Source of the DNA: Streptomyces scopuliridis RB72
GTDB lineage: Bacteria; Actinomycetota; Actinomycetes; Streptomycetales; Streptomycetaceae
Direction of reading: 5' to 3'
NCBI RefSeq assembly: GCF_000718095.1
Contig: NZ_JOEI01000006.1
Coordinates: forward strand, 124,001 to 188,000
DNA length: 64,000 nt
Position numbers and translations under genes: made by a program. Positions 8,398 through 17,119 of this stretch are shown here, one piece after another. Every line of letters starts with the position of its first letter. Position 1 is the stretch's first letter. The notes under the pieces were generated by a model that was given only the letters and a program-made list of their open reading frames with translations, ran no database searches and had not been told where the DNA came from.

Positions 8398-9236
8398 TTC
8401 GCCGGCGGCGTCTCCAGCCCCAGCCGACGGTCCTTCAGCGCCGGGAAGCGCTCGCGGGTCGTCGCGACCGTCCCCGGGTCGAAGTCCACGGTGAGGACCT
8501 CCTCGTCCGTCCCCGCCTCCGCGAGCACCTCGCCCCAGGGGTCCACCACGATGCTGTGCCCGGACTGCTCCACCCCGGCGTGCGTACCGGCGGTCGAGCA
8601 GGCCAGGACGTAGGCCTGGTTCTCCACGGCGCGTGCGCGGGCGAGCAGTGTCCAGTGCCCGCGCCTGCGGGCGGGCCAGCCGGCCGGGACGACGAGCGTC
8701 TCGGCGCCCGCGTCGACCAGTCCGCGGAACAGTTCGGGGAAGCGCAGGTCGTAGCAGGTGGCGAGGCCGAGGGTGGTCTCCGGCAGCCGGACGGTGACCA
8801 GGTCGCCGCCCGCGCCCATCAGCGTCGCCTCGCCCTTGTCGAAGCCGAAGCGGTGGATCTTGCGGTACGTACGGACCAGCTCACCGGCGGGGGAGAGGAC
8901 GAGCGAGGTGTTATAGAGAGTCCCGTCCTGGTCCGGCCCGTCCGGGGCCCGCCCGTCCTGGGCCCGCCCGTCCTGGGCCCGCTCCACGATGGATCCCGCG
9001 TGCAGCCAGACGCCCGCCTCACTCGCCGCCTTGGACATCTCCCGGAACGTGGGCCCGTCCGGCGTCTCCGCCTCGTCGGCGAACGACTCGTACGCGAAGG
9101 CCCCGACCGGCCAGAGCTCCGGAAGCACCACCAGATCGGCGCCGCGCTGCTCCCGTACCAGCGCCGCCGCACGCCGCCTACGCGAATCGACCGATTCGTC
9201 CGGGTCTACTGCGATCTGGATCAACGAGGCGCGCAC
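8391..9236 (-). CDS. Carbon-nitrogen hydrolase (nitrilase superfamily)
   Basis: A 281-residue cytosolic amidase-type hydrolase with the complete Glu-Lys-Cys triad: Glu in VVLPELWPVG (about residue 40), Lys in YRKIHRFGFDKGEA, and Cys in LGLATCYDLRFPELFR. The lengths and motifs are close to the omega-amidase/Nit2 branch, which hydrolyses short dicarboxylate monoamides, but the true substrate cannot be read from sequence. Between the Glu and Lys motifs is a small tandem insertion of the peptide AQDGR/APDG type (about residues 88-104), encoded by repeated GGCCCGCCCGTCCTG blocks. It should lie on a surface loop. The ATG at 9236 gives the usual MRASLIQIAVD opening. Confidence 0.9.
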   Translation of the reverse strand: MRASLIQIAVDPDESVDSRRRRAAALVREQRGADLVVLPELWPVGAFAYESFADEAETPDGPTFREMSKAASEAGVWLHAGSIVERAQDGRAQDGRAPDGPDQDGTLYNTSLVLSPAGELVRTYRKIHRFGFDKGEATLMGAGGDLVTVRLPETTLGLATCYDLRFPELFRGLVDAGAETLVVPAGWPARRRGHWTLLARARAVENQAYVLACSTAGTHAGVEQSGHSIVVDPWGEVLAEAGTDEEVLTVDFDPGTVATTRERFPALKDRRLGLETPPANR

Positions 9237-9410
9237 AGTACCACCGTCCTGGCATTCGAGCCGTCAACACGGGCCTACGATCGTCACACGAAAGCACTGC
9301 CGGGGTGCCACCGGGCAGCGTAACTTAGCTGCCAAACCTCCCACGCAGCCCGCAGCCCGCCCGCCCGCCAGCAAGCCAGCCCGCGTTCCGCAGAACCGCC
9401 GAGGGGTCCC

Positions 9411-10235
9411 GTGACCGTCCATCCCAGCCTTCAAAACTACGCCGATGCCTGGACCCACTCCATCGAGGCCATAGCCGAGCTGGTGCAGCCGCTCGTCGAA
9501 GGCGAATGGAACCGCCGCACACCGTGCCCCGGTTGGTCCGTACGAGACATCGTCTCGCATGTCATCGGCATGGAATGCGAGATGCTCGGGGACCCCCGGC
9601 CCATCCATTCGCTGCCGCGCGATCTCTACCACGTACGGGACGACCACACCCGCTACATGGAGATGCAGGTCGATGTGCGGCGCCACCACACCGCGCCGGA
9701 GATGACCTCCGAGCTGGAGTACACGATCATCCGCCGCAACCGTCAGTTGCGGAACGAGAACCGCTCCCCCGACACCATGGTCCGCGCCCCGCTGGGCGCC
9801 GAGCAGACGCTCGAAACCGCCATGCGCGCGCGGGCGTTCGACATCTGGGTGCATGAGCAGGACCTGCGCACCGCGCTGAACAGGCCCGGCAACCTGGACT
9901 CACCGGGCGCGATCGTCACCCGCGACGCGCTGCTGGCCGCGCTGCCGAAGGTCGTCGCCAAGAAGGCGGGCGCGCCGCCGAACTCGGCGGTCGTCATCGA
10001 TGTCTCCGGCCCGGTGGAGTTCCTCCGTACGGTCAGGGTGAACGCCGACGGACGCGGTTCGGTGGACGGGTCCCCCTCGCTCGGTCCCGTGGTGACCCTC
10101 GCGACGGACTGGGAGACGTACTTCCGGCTGGCGTGCGGACGGGTGCGGCCCGCGGCGGTGGCGGACCGCGTCAAGATCGACGGTGATCTTGATCTGGCCG
10201 AGGCGATTCTGCGGGAGTTCGCGGTCACGCCGTAG
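9411..10235 (+). CDS. Maleylpyruvate isomerase family mycothiol-dependent enzyme
   Basis: A 274-residue protein of the DinB-fold, mycothiol-dependent family. The N-terminal half has the metal-site motifs PCPGWSVRDIVSHVIGME (His near residue 45) and FDIWVHEQDLR (His and Glu near residue 148), consistent with a three-ligand Zn site. The C-terminal third (from VVIDVSGPVEFLRTV) resembles an SCP2-like domain. Family members use mycothiol, the thiol of actinobacteria, for isomerisation or detoxification. Many paralogues exist, so the substrate is unknown. The GTG at 9411 follows GAGGGG. It is monocistronic and convergent with the MFS gene. Confidence 0.88.
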   Translation: MTVHPSLQNYADAWTHSIEAIAELVQPLVEGEWNRRTPCPGWSVRDIVSHVIGMECEMLGDPRPIHSLPRDLYHVRDDHTRYMEMQVDVRRHHTAPEMTSELEYTIIRRNRQLRNENRSPDTMVRAPLGAEQTLETAMRARAFDIWVHEQDLRTALNRPGNLDSPGAIVTRDALLAALPKVVAKKAGAPPNSAVVIDVSGPVEFLRTVRVNADGRGSVDGSPSLGPVVTLATDWETYFRLACGRVRPAAVADRVKIDGDLDLAEAILREFAVTP

Positions 10236-10319
10236 GGCCGGGCGCGCCATCCGTTTACCGTTGACGTCCAACGCCCGCCCGCACGGCCGTACGTGGACAG
10301 CGCGGCATACGCACAGGCG

Positions 10320-11621
10320 TCACGCGGGTACGTGCACGGCCTCCACCCGGCTCGCCACCAGCCGCTCCCGCTCCCGGCGCGCGGTGCGGTTCCGCAGCCG
10401 CAGGATCTGCACGATCCCGATCGCCTGCAGAACGAAGAGGGTCGAGAACGCGATCCGGTAGTTGTCGCCGGTCGCGTCCAGCAGGACGCCGACCGCGAAC
10501 AGCGTCGTCATCGAGGCCGTGAAACCGCCCATGTTGACGATTCCGGAGGCCGTGCCCTGACGCTCCGGCGGGTTCGCGGGCCTGGCGAAGTCGAAGCCGA
10601 TCATCGACGCGGGTCCGCACGCGCCCAGGACCGCGCAGAGTGTGATCAGCAGCCACATCGGGGCATGGTCGCCGGGGTACGCGATCGTCACCGCCCAGGC
10701 CAGCGCCGACGCCCCGACGGTGCCCAGGGCCAGCGGCGCCCTGGCCGCGTGGTGGCGGGCGATGACCTGCCCGTACACCAGCCCGACGACCATATTGGAG
10801 AGCACGATCAGGGTGAGCAGTTCGCCCGCGACGGCACGGGACAGGCCCTGCGCCTCGACGAGGAACGGCATCCCCCACAGCAGCAGGAAGAACATCGCCG
10901 GGAACTGGGTGGTGAAGTGCACCCACATCCCCAGCCGGGTACCGGGTTCGCGCCAGGACTCGGCGATCTGCTTCCGTACGTACGCGGCGCCCGCGTGCTC
11001 GGCGGGCGGCGGCTCATGGCCCTCCGGGTGGTCCTTGAGGAAGAGCAGCAGCAGGACGAGGACGAGGACCCCGGCGAGCGCGCTGCCCGCGAAGGTGGTG
11101 GTCCAGCCGAGACCGTTCAGGGTGCGGGAGATGAAGATGGTGGAGACGAGATTGCCCGCCATCCCGAAGAGCGCGGCGACCTGGGCGATCATGGGCCCGC
11201 GCCGGGCCGGGAACCAGCGGGTGCCGAGCCGCAGCACGCTGATGAAGGTCATCGCGTCACCGCAGCCGAGGAGCGCGCGGGAGACGAGGGCGGTGCCGTA
11301 CGAGGGGGAGAACGCGAAGCCGAGCTGCCCGACGGTGAACAGCACGACGCCGATGGTCAGTACCTTCTTGGTGCCGAGCCGGTCGACCATCAGGCCGACG
11401 GGTATCTGCATGCCCGCGTACACGAGCAGCTGAAGTATGGAGAACGTCGACAGGGCCGAGGCGTTGACCTCGAAGCGGTCGGCGGCGTCGAGGCCGGCCA
11501 CGCCCAGGCTGGTACGGAAGATGACGGCGACGAAGTAGACGGCGACGCCGATGCCCCACATCCAGGTGGCACGGCGCCCGCCGGGTGGATCGCCGGGGAG
11601 GGTGCCCGAGACGGCGCTCAC
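10320..11621 (-). CDS. MFS transporter
   Basis: A 433-residue integral membrane protein with about twelve hydrophobic segments in two halves and a central charged loop (LKDHPEGHEPPPAEHAG). MVDRLGTKKVL and the later VYGQVIARHHAARAP fit the cytoplasmic A-loop signatures of major facilitator carriers. The start codon overlaps the stop of the upstream GntR gene as ATGA, so the two are translationally coupled. The regulator therefore probably controls this carrier, and its ligand may be the transported compound. Substrate unknown; the pairing with an FCD-type regulator suggests an organic acid. Confidence 0.88.
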   Translation of the reverse strand: MSAVSGTLPGDPPGGRRATWMWGIGVAVYFVAVIFRTSLGVAGLDAADRFEVNASALSTFSILQLLVYAGMQIPVGLMVDRLGTKKVLTIGVVLFTVGQLGFAFSPSYGTALVSRALLGCGDAMTFISVLRLGTRWFPARRGPMIAQVAALFGMAGNLVSTIFISRTLNGLGWTTTFAGSALAGVLVLVLLLLFLKDHPEGHEPPPAEHAGAAYVRKQIAESWREPGTRLGMWVHFTTQFPAMFFLLLWGMPFLVEAQGLSRAVAGELLTLIVLSNMVVGLVYGQVIARHHAARAPLALGTVGASALAWAVTIAYPGDHAPMWLLITLCAVLGACGPASMIGFDFARPANPPERQGTASGIVNMGGFTASMTTLFAVGVLLDATGDNYRIAFSTLFVLQAIGIVQILRLRNRTARRERERLVASRVEAVHVPA

Positions 11622-12286
11622 CGGGCCTCACCCCGGACCAGCACCTTGACCCGGCTGACATGCCGGCGCAGACACTGCGCCGCGCCGTCCGCGTCACCGG
11701 TTCTGATGGCGTCAAGGAGCTCGGTGTGCTCGGTGATGTTCTTGGCGATGCGGTCGGGGTGCGCTTCGAGCACGGCGACGCCCATCCGCAGCTGACGGTC
11801 CCTGAGCTGGTCGTAGAGCTTGGAGAGGATCTCATTGCCCGCGTGGCGCACGATCTCGGCGTGGAAGCACCGGTCGGCGACGGCGACGGCGGCGAGGTCC
11901 CCGTCCTCGGCCAGCCGCCGCTGCTCCTCCAGCGCCTCCTCCAGCCGCGCGACCAACCGCGCGGACGCCGGCACGGCCCTCCGTACGGCGAACTCCTCGA
12001 CCAGCAGCCGGGTCTCGACGACATCAGCGATCTCCTGCGCGGAGACGGCGAGTACGAGGGCGCCCTTCTTCGGATAGAGCTTGATCAGCCCCTCGACCTC
12101 CAGCTTGAGCAACGCTTCCCGCACGGGCGTACGAGACACCCCGACGGCTTCGGCGAGCTCACCTTCGGTCAGCAGAGTGCCGCCTTCGTAACGGCGGTCG
12201 AGCACGGCTTCTTTGATATGGCTGTACACGCGGTCTGCGGCGGGCGGTTGCTTCACGGGAGCGGCAGGGGCGGGTGGCATGCGCAC
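11618..12286 (-). CDS. GntR family regulator, FadR/FCD type
   Basis: A 222-residue transcription factor. Residues ~17-85 form the winged helix with the GntR signature (LAEAVGVSRTPVREALLKLE), followed by the all-helical FCD ligand domain (VETRLLVEEFAVRRA to the end). That domain has metal-site-like His residues in DRCFHAEIVRHAGN and TEHTELLDAIRTGD. FCD regulators usually respond to carboxylic acids. It overlaps the MFS gene by four bases and is divergent from the BRO-N gene. The 136-base divergent region contains TACAACACAGGTGCAAC near 12294-12310, which may hold its operator, but I see no clean palindrome. Confidence 0.9.
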   Translation of the reverse strand: MRMPPAPAAPVKQPPAADRVYSHIKEAVLDRRYEGGTLLTEGELAEAVGVSRTPVREALLKLEVEGLIKLYPKKGALVLAVSAQEIADVVETRLLVEEFAVRRAVPASARLVARLEEALEEQRRLAEDGDLAAVAVADRCFHAEIVRHAGNEILSKLYDQLRDRQLRMGVAVLEAHPDRIAKNITEHTELLDAIRTGDADGAAQCLRRHVSRVKVLVRGEAR

Positions 12287-12409
12287 AGCTTAGATACAAC
12301 ACAGGTGCAACAGCATCCCGCGTCCGGGATTCGGACAGGGGTCACCCAGTGTGATGAACCTCGCCAGGGACGCTGGCATATTCGATTTGCTCGCTTTACG
12401 TTCCGCCAC

Positions 12410-12418
12410 GGAGGTGAT
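12410..12418 (+). promoter_or_regulatory. Near-perfect ribosome binding site of the BRO-N gene
   Basis: GGAGGTGAT is fully complementary to the 3' end of 16S rRNA and lies four bases before the ATG at 12423. It decides the start against the upstream in-frame ATG at 12351, which has no such site. Confidence 0.8.
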
Positions 12419-12422
12419 TCGT

Positions 12423-13466
12423 ATGAACGAACGCGACAAGTCCTCGAACACGCCCGCACGGCGCGAGGCGATCGACATCAACGACTTTGTCTACGGAGCG
12501 ACGGGCTCCCGGATCCGGAGGCTGACGATGCCGGACGGGATGCACTGGTTTCCGGCGGTGGACGTATGCAGCCGACTTGGGTACGGCAATTCGAGAAAGG
12601 CACTTCTCGACCATGTCCCCGAGAATCAGCGAGACTTTCTTGAGACCGTAACTGGAGGTTACGGTCTCAGCGTTCCCGCAGGTAGAGAGTGGCGTCGAGA
12701 CTTGCAACTCATCGACCTGAAGGGTCTGATCCGTCTCGTCAACGGGTGCACAAAAGTCTCGTGCGGACCTTTCAAGGAGTGGGTCACCGAGGTCATCCTG
12801 ACGGTCCAGCGGGAAGGTTCCTACACGTTCCCCGAAGCCAGAACGGAGTCCGCCGACCAGGCGGCGCCGGCGGCAGTGGCGGAGCCGGGGGCGCCCGTTT
12901 CGTACGCGCTGCCCGAACAGGTCGCCGACGCGATCGTCCGGCTCGAAGAGCGGAACGTTCGACTGGACGAGGAGTTCGCGGCCGTACAGCGCGAATCCCT
13001 CGCGTTACGACGTGAATCGCTCGCCACCCAGCGTGAGGCGCTCGCCGCGCATCAGGCCACCGCACGCGCCATGGAGCGGATAGCGGAGCAGCTCGACGCG
13101 GTTCTCACAGAGCGGTCCGACGGATCCGGCGGCAGTGGCGGACCCGGCGGAACCGATCGCCAGGCCCCGGCCCCGGCCCCGGTTACTCAGCCCCCGCGTC
13201 CCACCGCCGAAGCAGTCCTCGCCGACTGGAAGACGCGGATGTCCGTGACGGAGGACGTCTGGGCCGTCGCCGTCACCATCGCCCCTGCGCTGGCCGAAGA
13301 CGGAGAGCTGCGCCAGCCGCTGGAGTCCATCGCGTCCCGGACGGGCCTGTCGGTCCACCGCGTCAACGAGTGCCTCCGGTTCATGCGGAAGCACGCGTGC
13401 ATCGACGCGCGGGGCGGGGCGCCGGACGGCTCGCCGGTGTACGTACTGCGCACTGCGCCGCACTGA
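12423..13466 (+). CDS. BRO-N domain protein, phage-antirepressor-like
   Basis: A 347-residue protein. Residues ~15-125 resemble the BRO-N domain of phage and viral antirepressors: RRLTMPDGMHWFPAVDVC, LGYGNSRKALLDHVPE and LIDLKGLIRLVNGCTK. Next come a coiled-coil-like Arg/Glu/Leu repeat (RESLALRRESLATQREAL, about residues 190-210), a Gly/Pro linker, and a C-terminal domain that may be a winged helix (SIASRTGLSVHRVNECLRFM). Codon 195 is a TTA Leu codon (13005-13007), rare in Streptomyces and read only by the bldA tRNA. The first ~300 bases are less GC-rich than the surroundings. No other phage gene lies nearby. It may be a transferred gene now under developmental control; its function is unknown. 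Confidence 0.75.
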   Translation: MNERDKSSNTPARREAIDINDFVYGATGSRIRRLTMPDGMHWFPAVDVCSRLGYGNSRKALLDHVPENQRDFLETVTGGYGLSVPAGREWRRDLQLIDLKGLIRLVNGCTKVSCGPFKEWVTEVILTVQREGSYTFPEARTESADQAAPAAVAEPGAPVSYALPEQVADAIVRLEERNVRLDEEFAAVQRESLALRRESLATQREALAAHQATARAMERIAEQLDAVLTERSDGSGGSGGPGGTDRQAPAPAPVTQPPRPTAEAVLADWKTRMSVTEDVWAVAVTIAPALAEDGELRQPLESIASRTGLSVHRVNECLRFMRKHACIDARGGAPDGSPVYVLRTAPH

Positions 13467-13655
13467 ACCGCCCCGGCCCGCACCGAACCACCACGGCCTG
13501 ACCTCCCCTGACCTCAACCGTGACCTGATCCACGAAACCGCTCCCGCATCCCGTACATCCCTCTGGTCCGCTCATGCGTCACCTATAGGGGCCTGCTTCC
13601 CAGAGAGGCCCCATTCGGTGCTTTCCCTCGCATTCGCGGATTCGGAGCGTTTCTC

Positions 13656-14588
13656 TTGACACCCAGCCTCCCGGGCGCGCGCAGAGCCGCCGTGATCTCC
13701 CTCACCGCCGGCGCGCTCATGGCCGTCTCGGCCCTCGCCTCACCCGCTCAGGCGGCCACCGCGCCGTCCATCAGCGGTAAGGGCGGGTTCGTGCTCAACA
13801 ACGCGACTGGCGCGACGGTCTACAGCAAGACCGCCGACACCCGGCGCCAGATGGCGAGCACGACGAAGATCATGACCGCCGCCGTGGTGCTCAGCACCAA
13901 GGGCGTCGACCTCAACCGCAAGGTGACGGTCAAGCAGGCGTACCGCGACTACGTCACCAAGCAGGGCGCGAGCACCGCGGACCTGCGGACCGGCGACAAG
14001 GTCACCGTGCGGCAGCTGCTGTACGGCACGATGCTGCCCTCGGGCTGCGACGCGGCCTACGCCCTCGCCGACACCTTCGGCACCGGCTCCACCAACGCCG
14101 CCCGCACCAAGTCGTTCATCGCGAAGATGAACGCCAAGGCGACCGAACTCAAGCTCAAGAACACCAAGTTCGACTCCTTCGACGGCATATCGCAGGCCGG
14201 CAACAACTACACCACCCCGCGCGACCTCGCCAAGATCGCCCAGTACGCGATGAAGAACTCCAACTTCCGCGCGGTCGTGAAGGCCACCTCGTACAAGAGC
14301 ACGGCCCCGACCAGCACCGGCGGCACGCGCACCTACACCTGGTACAACACGAACAAGCTCCTCGGCTCCTACAACGGCGCCATCGGCATCAAGACGGGCA
14401 CCGGCACGGCCGCGGGTCCCTGCCTGGTCTTCGCCGCCACCCGCGGCACCAAGACCCTCGTGGGCGTCGTCCTGAACGGCTCCGACCGCTACAAGGACGC
14501 GGCGAAGCTGCTCGACTACGGCTTCGGCTCGTCGACCGCGAAGACGATGAAGCTGCGGTCGCTCCCGGCGGACGCGCAGCGCGACTGA
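13656..14588 (+). CDS. DD-peptidase/transpeptidase of the Streptomyces K15 type
   Basis: A 310-residue secreted serine peptidase that processes D-Ala-D-Ala ends of peptidoglycan. A Sec signal peptide ends at SPAQA (about residue 33). The active-site motifs are STTK (68-71), SGC (129-131) and KTG (in IGIKTGTG). SGC instead of SxN is the unusual second motif known from the Streptomyces K15 DD-transpeptidase, and the whole sequence resembles that enzyme. I chose the TTG at 13656 because GGAG lies eight bases upstream and the downstream paralogue has an equivalent TTG. It forms a tandem pair with the next gene, separated by a strong terminator. Confidence 0.92.
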   Translation: MTPSLPGARRAAVISLTAGALMAVSALASPAQAATAPSISGKGGFVLNNATGATVYSKTADTRRQMASTTKIMTAAVVLSTKGVDLNRKVTVKQAYRDYVTKQGASTADLRTGDKVTVRQLLYGTMLPSGCDAAYALADTFGTGSTNAARTKSFIAKMNAKATELKLKNTKFDSFDGISQAGNNYTTPRDLAKIAQYAMKNSNFRAVVKATSYKSTAPTSTGGTRTYTWYNTNKLLGSYNGAIGIKTGTGTAAGPCLVFAATRGTKTLVGVVLNGSDRYKDAAKLLDYGFGSSTAKTMKLRSLPADAQRD

Positions 14589-14605
14589 TCCGGGGCAAGT
14601 GAGAG

Positions 14606-14646
14606 CGAGGGCCGTGCCGGGGAACGAGACTCCGGCCCGGCCCTCG
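14606..14646 (+). terminator. Terminator after the first DD-peptidase gene
   Basis: A 15-bp stem with one mismatch: CGAGGGCCGTGCCGG (14606-14620) pairs with CCGGCCCGGCCCTCG (14632-14646) across an 11-nt loop, starting 18 bases after the stop codon. Confidence 0.75.
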
Positions 14647-14773
14647 TTCGTACGTACGCCTCGTACGCGCCCCCGGACAACCCAACGGCCCTCCCAGGAC
14701 GTTCCGTAGGTGGACACCTTGCTCAAAAACCAAGGCGACCTCACCAATGGCCTCACTGATCCGGAGCGTTCCT

Positions 14774-15763
14774 TTGACCACCAGCCCCCGGGCCCTGCGC
14801 GCCGCGCACACCACCGCCCTGATCACCCTCACTGCCGGCGCCCTGCTGACGGTCACCACCCTGGCCGCGCCGGCCCAGGCGGCCACTCCGCCCGCCGCCG
14901 CGTCGGCCGTGACCTCGCAGGCCGTTGCCGCGCCGGTCGCTCCCGCGCCGGCCGTCGCCGCCAAGGGCGCCCTCCTGGTGGACGACGCGTCCGGCGATAC
15001 GGTCTTCGAGAAGGACGCGGGCACCGGCCGCCGGATGGCGAGCACCACGAAGATCATGACCGCCGCCGTCGTGCTCGACGCCAGAAACCTCGATCTCGAC
15101 CGCGAGGTCACGGTCCAGCAGGCGTACCGCGACTACGTGGCGGCGAACGGCACGAGCACCGCCGACCTCCGCACCGGCGACCGGCTCACCGTCCGGCAGC
15201 TGCTGTACGCCACGATGCTGCCCTCCGGCTCGGACGCCGCGTACGCCCTGGCGGACACGTACGGCACTGGCGCCACCCGCGAGGCGCGGACGGCGTCGTT
15301 CATCGCGAAGATGAACGCGAAGGCCGCGGAACTGGGTCTCGGCGAGACCGTGTTCGCCTCCTTCGACGGCATCGGAACCGACACCACCACCCCGCGCGAT
15401 CTCGCGAAGCTCGCCCAGCACACGATGAACGACGCCACCTTCCGCACGATCGTCAAGACCACCTCGTACAAGAGCACGGCCCCGGCCGCGAACGGCGGCA
15501 CGCGCACTTACACCTGGTACAACACCAACCAGCTGCTCGGCTCCTACGAGGGCGTCACCGGCATCAAAACCGGCACGAGCACCCCGGCGGGCCTGTGCCT
15601 GGTCTTCGCGGCGACGCGGGGCGGCAAGACGGTGGTCGGCGTCGTCCTGAACAGCACGAACCAGTACGCGGACGCGGCGGCGCTGCTGGACTACGGGTTC
15701 GGGATGTCAACGGCGAAGACGATGAAGCTGCGGAAGCTCCCGGCGGGGGCGCAGCGGGACTGA
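14774..15763 (+). CDS. DD-peptidase, tandem paralogue of the K15-type gene
   Basis: A 329-residue secreted serine peptidase, closely similar to the preceding gene over its length (shared runs such as RQLLY-TMLPSG, SYKSTAP and GGTRTYTWYNTN). The signal peptide ends at APAQA and is followed by an Ala/Pro/Val-rich linker of ~30 residues absent from its neighbour. The motifs are STTK, SGS where the neighbour has SGC, and KTG in TGIKTGTS. An in-frame ATG lies at 14747, but I chose the TTG at 14774: its context, CGGAGCGTTCC before TTG, matches CGGAGCGTTTCTC before the TTG of the first copy. The pair arose by tandem duplication. Confidence 0.88.
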   Translation: MTTSPRALRAAHTTALITLTAGALLTVTTLAAPAQAATPPAAASAVTSQAVAAPVAPAPAVAAKGALLVDDASGDTVFEKDAGTGRRMASTTKIMTAAVVLDARNLDLDREVTVQQAYRDYVAANGTSTADLRTGDRLTVRQLLYATMLPSGSDAAYALADTYGTGATREARTASFIAKMNAKAAELGLGETVFASFDGIGTDTTTPRDLAKLAQHTMNDATFRTIVKTTSYKSTAPAANGGTRTYTWYNTNQLLGSYEGVTGIKTGTSTPAGLCLVFAATRGGKTVVGVVLNSTNQYADAAALLDYGFGMSTAKTMKLRKLPAGAQRD

Positions 15764-15801
15764 TCCGGAGGGCCAGGGGGTTGCAGGGGTTGCAGGGGGA
15801 G

Positions 15802-15984
15802 CTACGGCCTGCGCAGGCCGGCCCGGAAGGCGTCCCACGCGGCGGGGGTGACGCGGACGACCGGGCCGGTCTGGCGCTTGGAGTCACGGACGGCGACGGT
15901 ACCGGGGACGTTGAGGGCGACCTCGACACACTCGCCGGTCAGATTGCTGTAGCTGGACTTCCGGAACTCGAACTTGTCACTCAC
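15802..15984 (-). CDS. DUF397 domain protein
   Basis: A 60-residue protein made of a single DUF397 domain (FRKSSYSNLTGECVEVA, VAVRDSKRQTGPVV, WDAFRAGLR). Small DUF397 proteins are encoded in great numbers in Streptomyces, almost always directly after a WhiJ-like HTH gene, as here. The start overlaps the end of the HTH gene by eight bases, so the two are translationally coupled. In studied examples the partners work together in development or antibiotic control, possibly as an antagonist of the DNA-binding protein. The exact mechanism is not established. Confidence 0.9.
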   Translation of the reverse strand: MSDKFEFRKSSYSNLTGECVEVALNVPGTVAVRDSKRQTGPVVRVTPAAWDAFRAGLRRP

Positions 15985-16861
15985 TCATTTCCTTCCCAAT
16001 GCCCTCGATGAGTTGTACGGAGTCATACGGCGAGAGACTGGCCGCGCATAGGCGTCCGAAGAGCTGCGCGTAGGCCGCGCTCTCCTGTTCGCCTTCGACC
16101 CAGACCGTGGAGCCGAGACCGTCCATGTGGATCACGTCCACCGCGCCTTCGTCGGCGAACGAAAGAATGTTGAACGGACCTCCCACGCCAGGGTAGCCAC
16201 CCGCTCGAAAGGGCAACAGCTGGATATGCACGTTTGGCAGTTCGGTCAGTTCACGCAGGTGTGCCAACTGCTGCCCCATCGCCCTTGGCCCGCCTATCAT
16301 CTGACGGAGCGCAGCTTCCCAGATGACTGCGTGCACCTGTAGTGGATGGTCACCGTACAAACGGGCCTGTCGCCTCCGCCGTACGTCCACGACCCGTTCG
16401 ATGTGATCGATCTCGTCCGGCGAAATCTCCGGGACCGCCAAGGCGCGGGTGTATTCCGGCGTCTGGAACAGTCCCGGAATGACCGAGAGCTGCCATAGGC
16501 GCACCTTCAGTGCCACGTCTTCCATGGCGATGTACTCCCGCAGATTTCCCTGGTCGAGAGCGCTCCACCAGCCTTTCGCTTTGCGACGATCGCGGTCCAG
16601 CTTGGCCAACCGCAGCAGACCGTCAACGACTTCCGCGTCCTCAACTCCGTAGAGCTTGCACAGCGCGATGATGTCGGGATCCCGAAACGGCACCCACCCC
16701 CTCTCCATCTTGGCGACCTTGGCCGTCTGTGCGCTGAGAACCTCGGCCGCGCGGGACTGGTTGAGGCCGGCGGCCTCTCGGAAAGCCAACAACTGGCCGC
16801 CCAACTGTCGGGCCAGGACCGTCGATACACGATTTCCCGTGCTCACGCGCCGCTGTGTCAC
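15977..16861 (-). CDS. XRE-type HTH regulator with DUF5753 (WhiJ-like)
   Basis: A 294-residue regulator. Residues ~18-75 hold the helix-turn-helix (QLLAFREAAGLNQSRAAEVL, AKVAKMERGW); the rest is the DUF5753 ligand-like domain (VIPGLFQTPEYTRAL, RRRRQARLYGD, NVHIQLLPFRAGGYPG, WVEGEQESAAYAQLFGRL). The GTG at 16861 has a full AGGAGGTGA site six bases upstream. It is coupled to the DUF397 gene and divergent from an ATPase gene, the classic WhiJ/BldB-type three-gene module of Streptomyces that tunes sporulation and secondary metabolism. Third-position GC is lower than in neighbouring housekeeping genes, as is common for these mobile modules. Confidence 0.9.
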   Translation of the reverse strand: MTQRRVSTGNRVSTVLARQLGGQLLAFREAAGLNQSRAAEVLSAQTAKVAKMERGWVPFRDPDIIALCKLYGVEDAEVVDGLLRLAKLDRDRRKAKGWWSALDQGNLREYIAMEDVALKVRLWQLSVIPGLFQTPEYTRALAVPEISPDEIDHIERVVDVRRRRQARLYGDHPLQVHAVIWEAALRQMIGGPRAMGQQLAHLRELTELPNVHIQLLPFRAGGYPGVGGPFNILSFADEGAVDVIHMDGLGSTVWVEGEQESAAYAQLFGRLCAASLSPYDSVQLIEGIGKEMSE

Positions 16862-17119
16862 TCCACGTCACCTCCTGATGTCAGGCACAGTCTGCAACCG
16901 TCGTCCAGCAGCGCACAATCACCCTAGTGGGGAGAATTATCTCCAAGATATTGTCCGGCGACGCCGTGACCGCTACTTTCGGTACGCAACCGCTCGCACT
17001 GCGGCGCCAACATGGTGGAAGTGCACCGCCCTGCCCTGCGCCAGAGCAGCCCGCGGCATCGCCACTGCCATGCGCACCCCGTACGGGCAGACCCGCCGCA
17101 CACGGAAAGGTGCGCGTCC

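Noticed and set aside
12351..13466. Prophage or antirepressor module around the BRO-N gene
   Set aside because: Neighbours are GntR/MFS and DD-peptidase genes; no integrase, repressor or structural gene is present.
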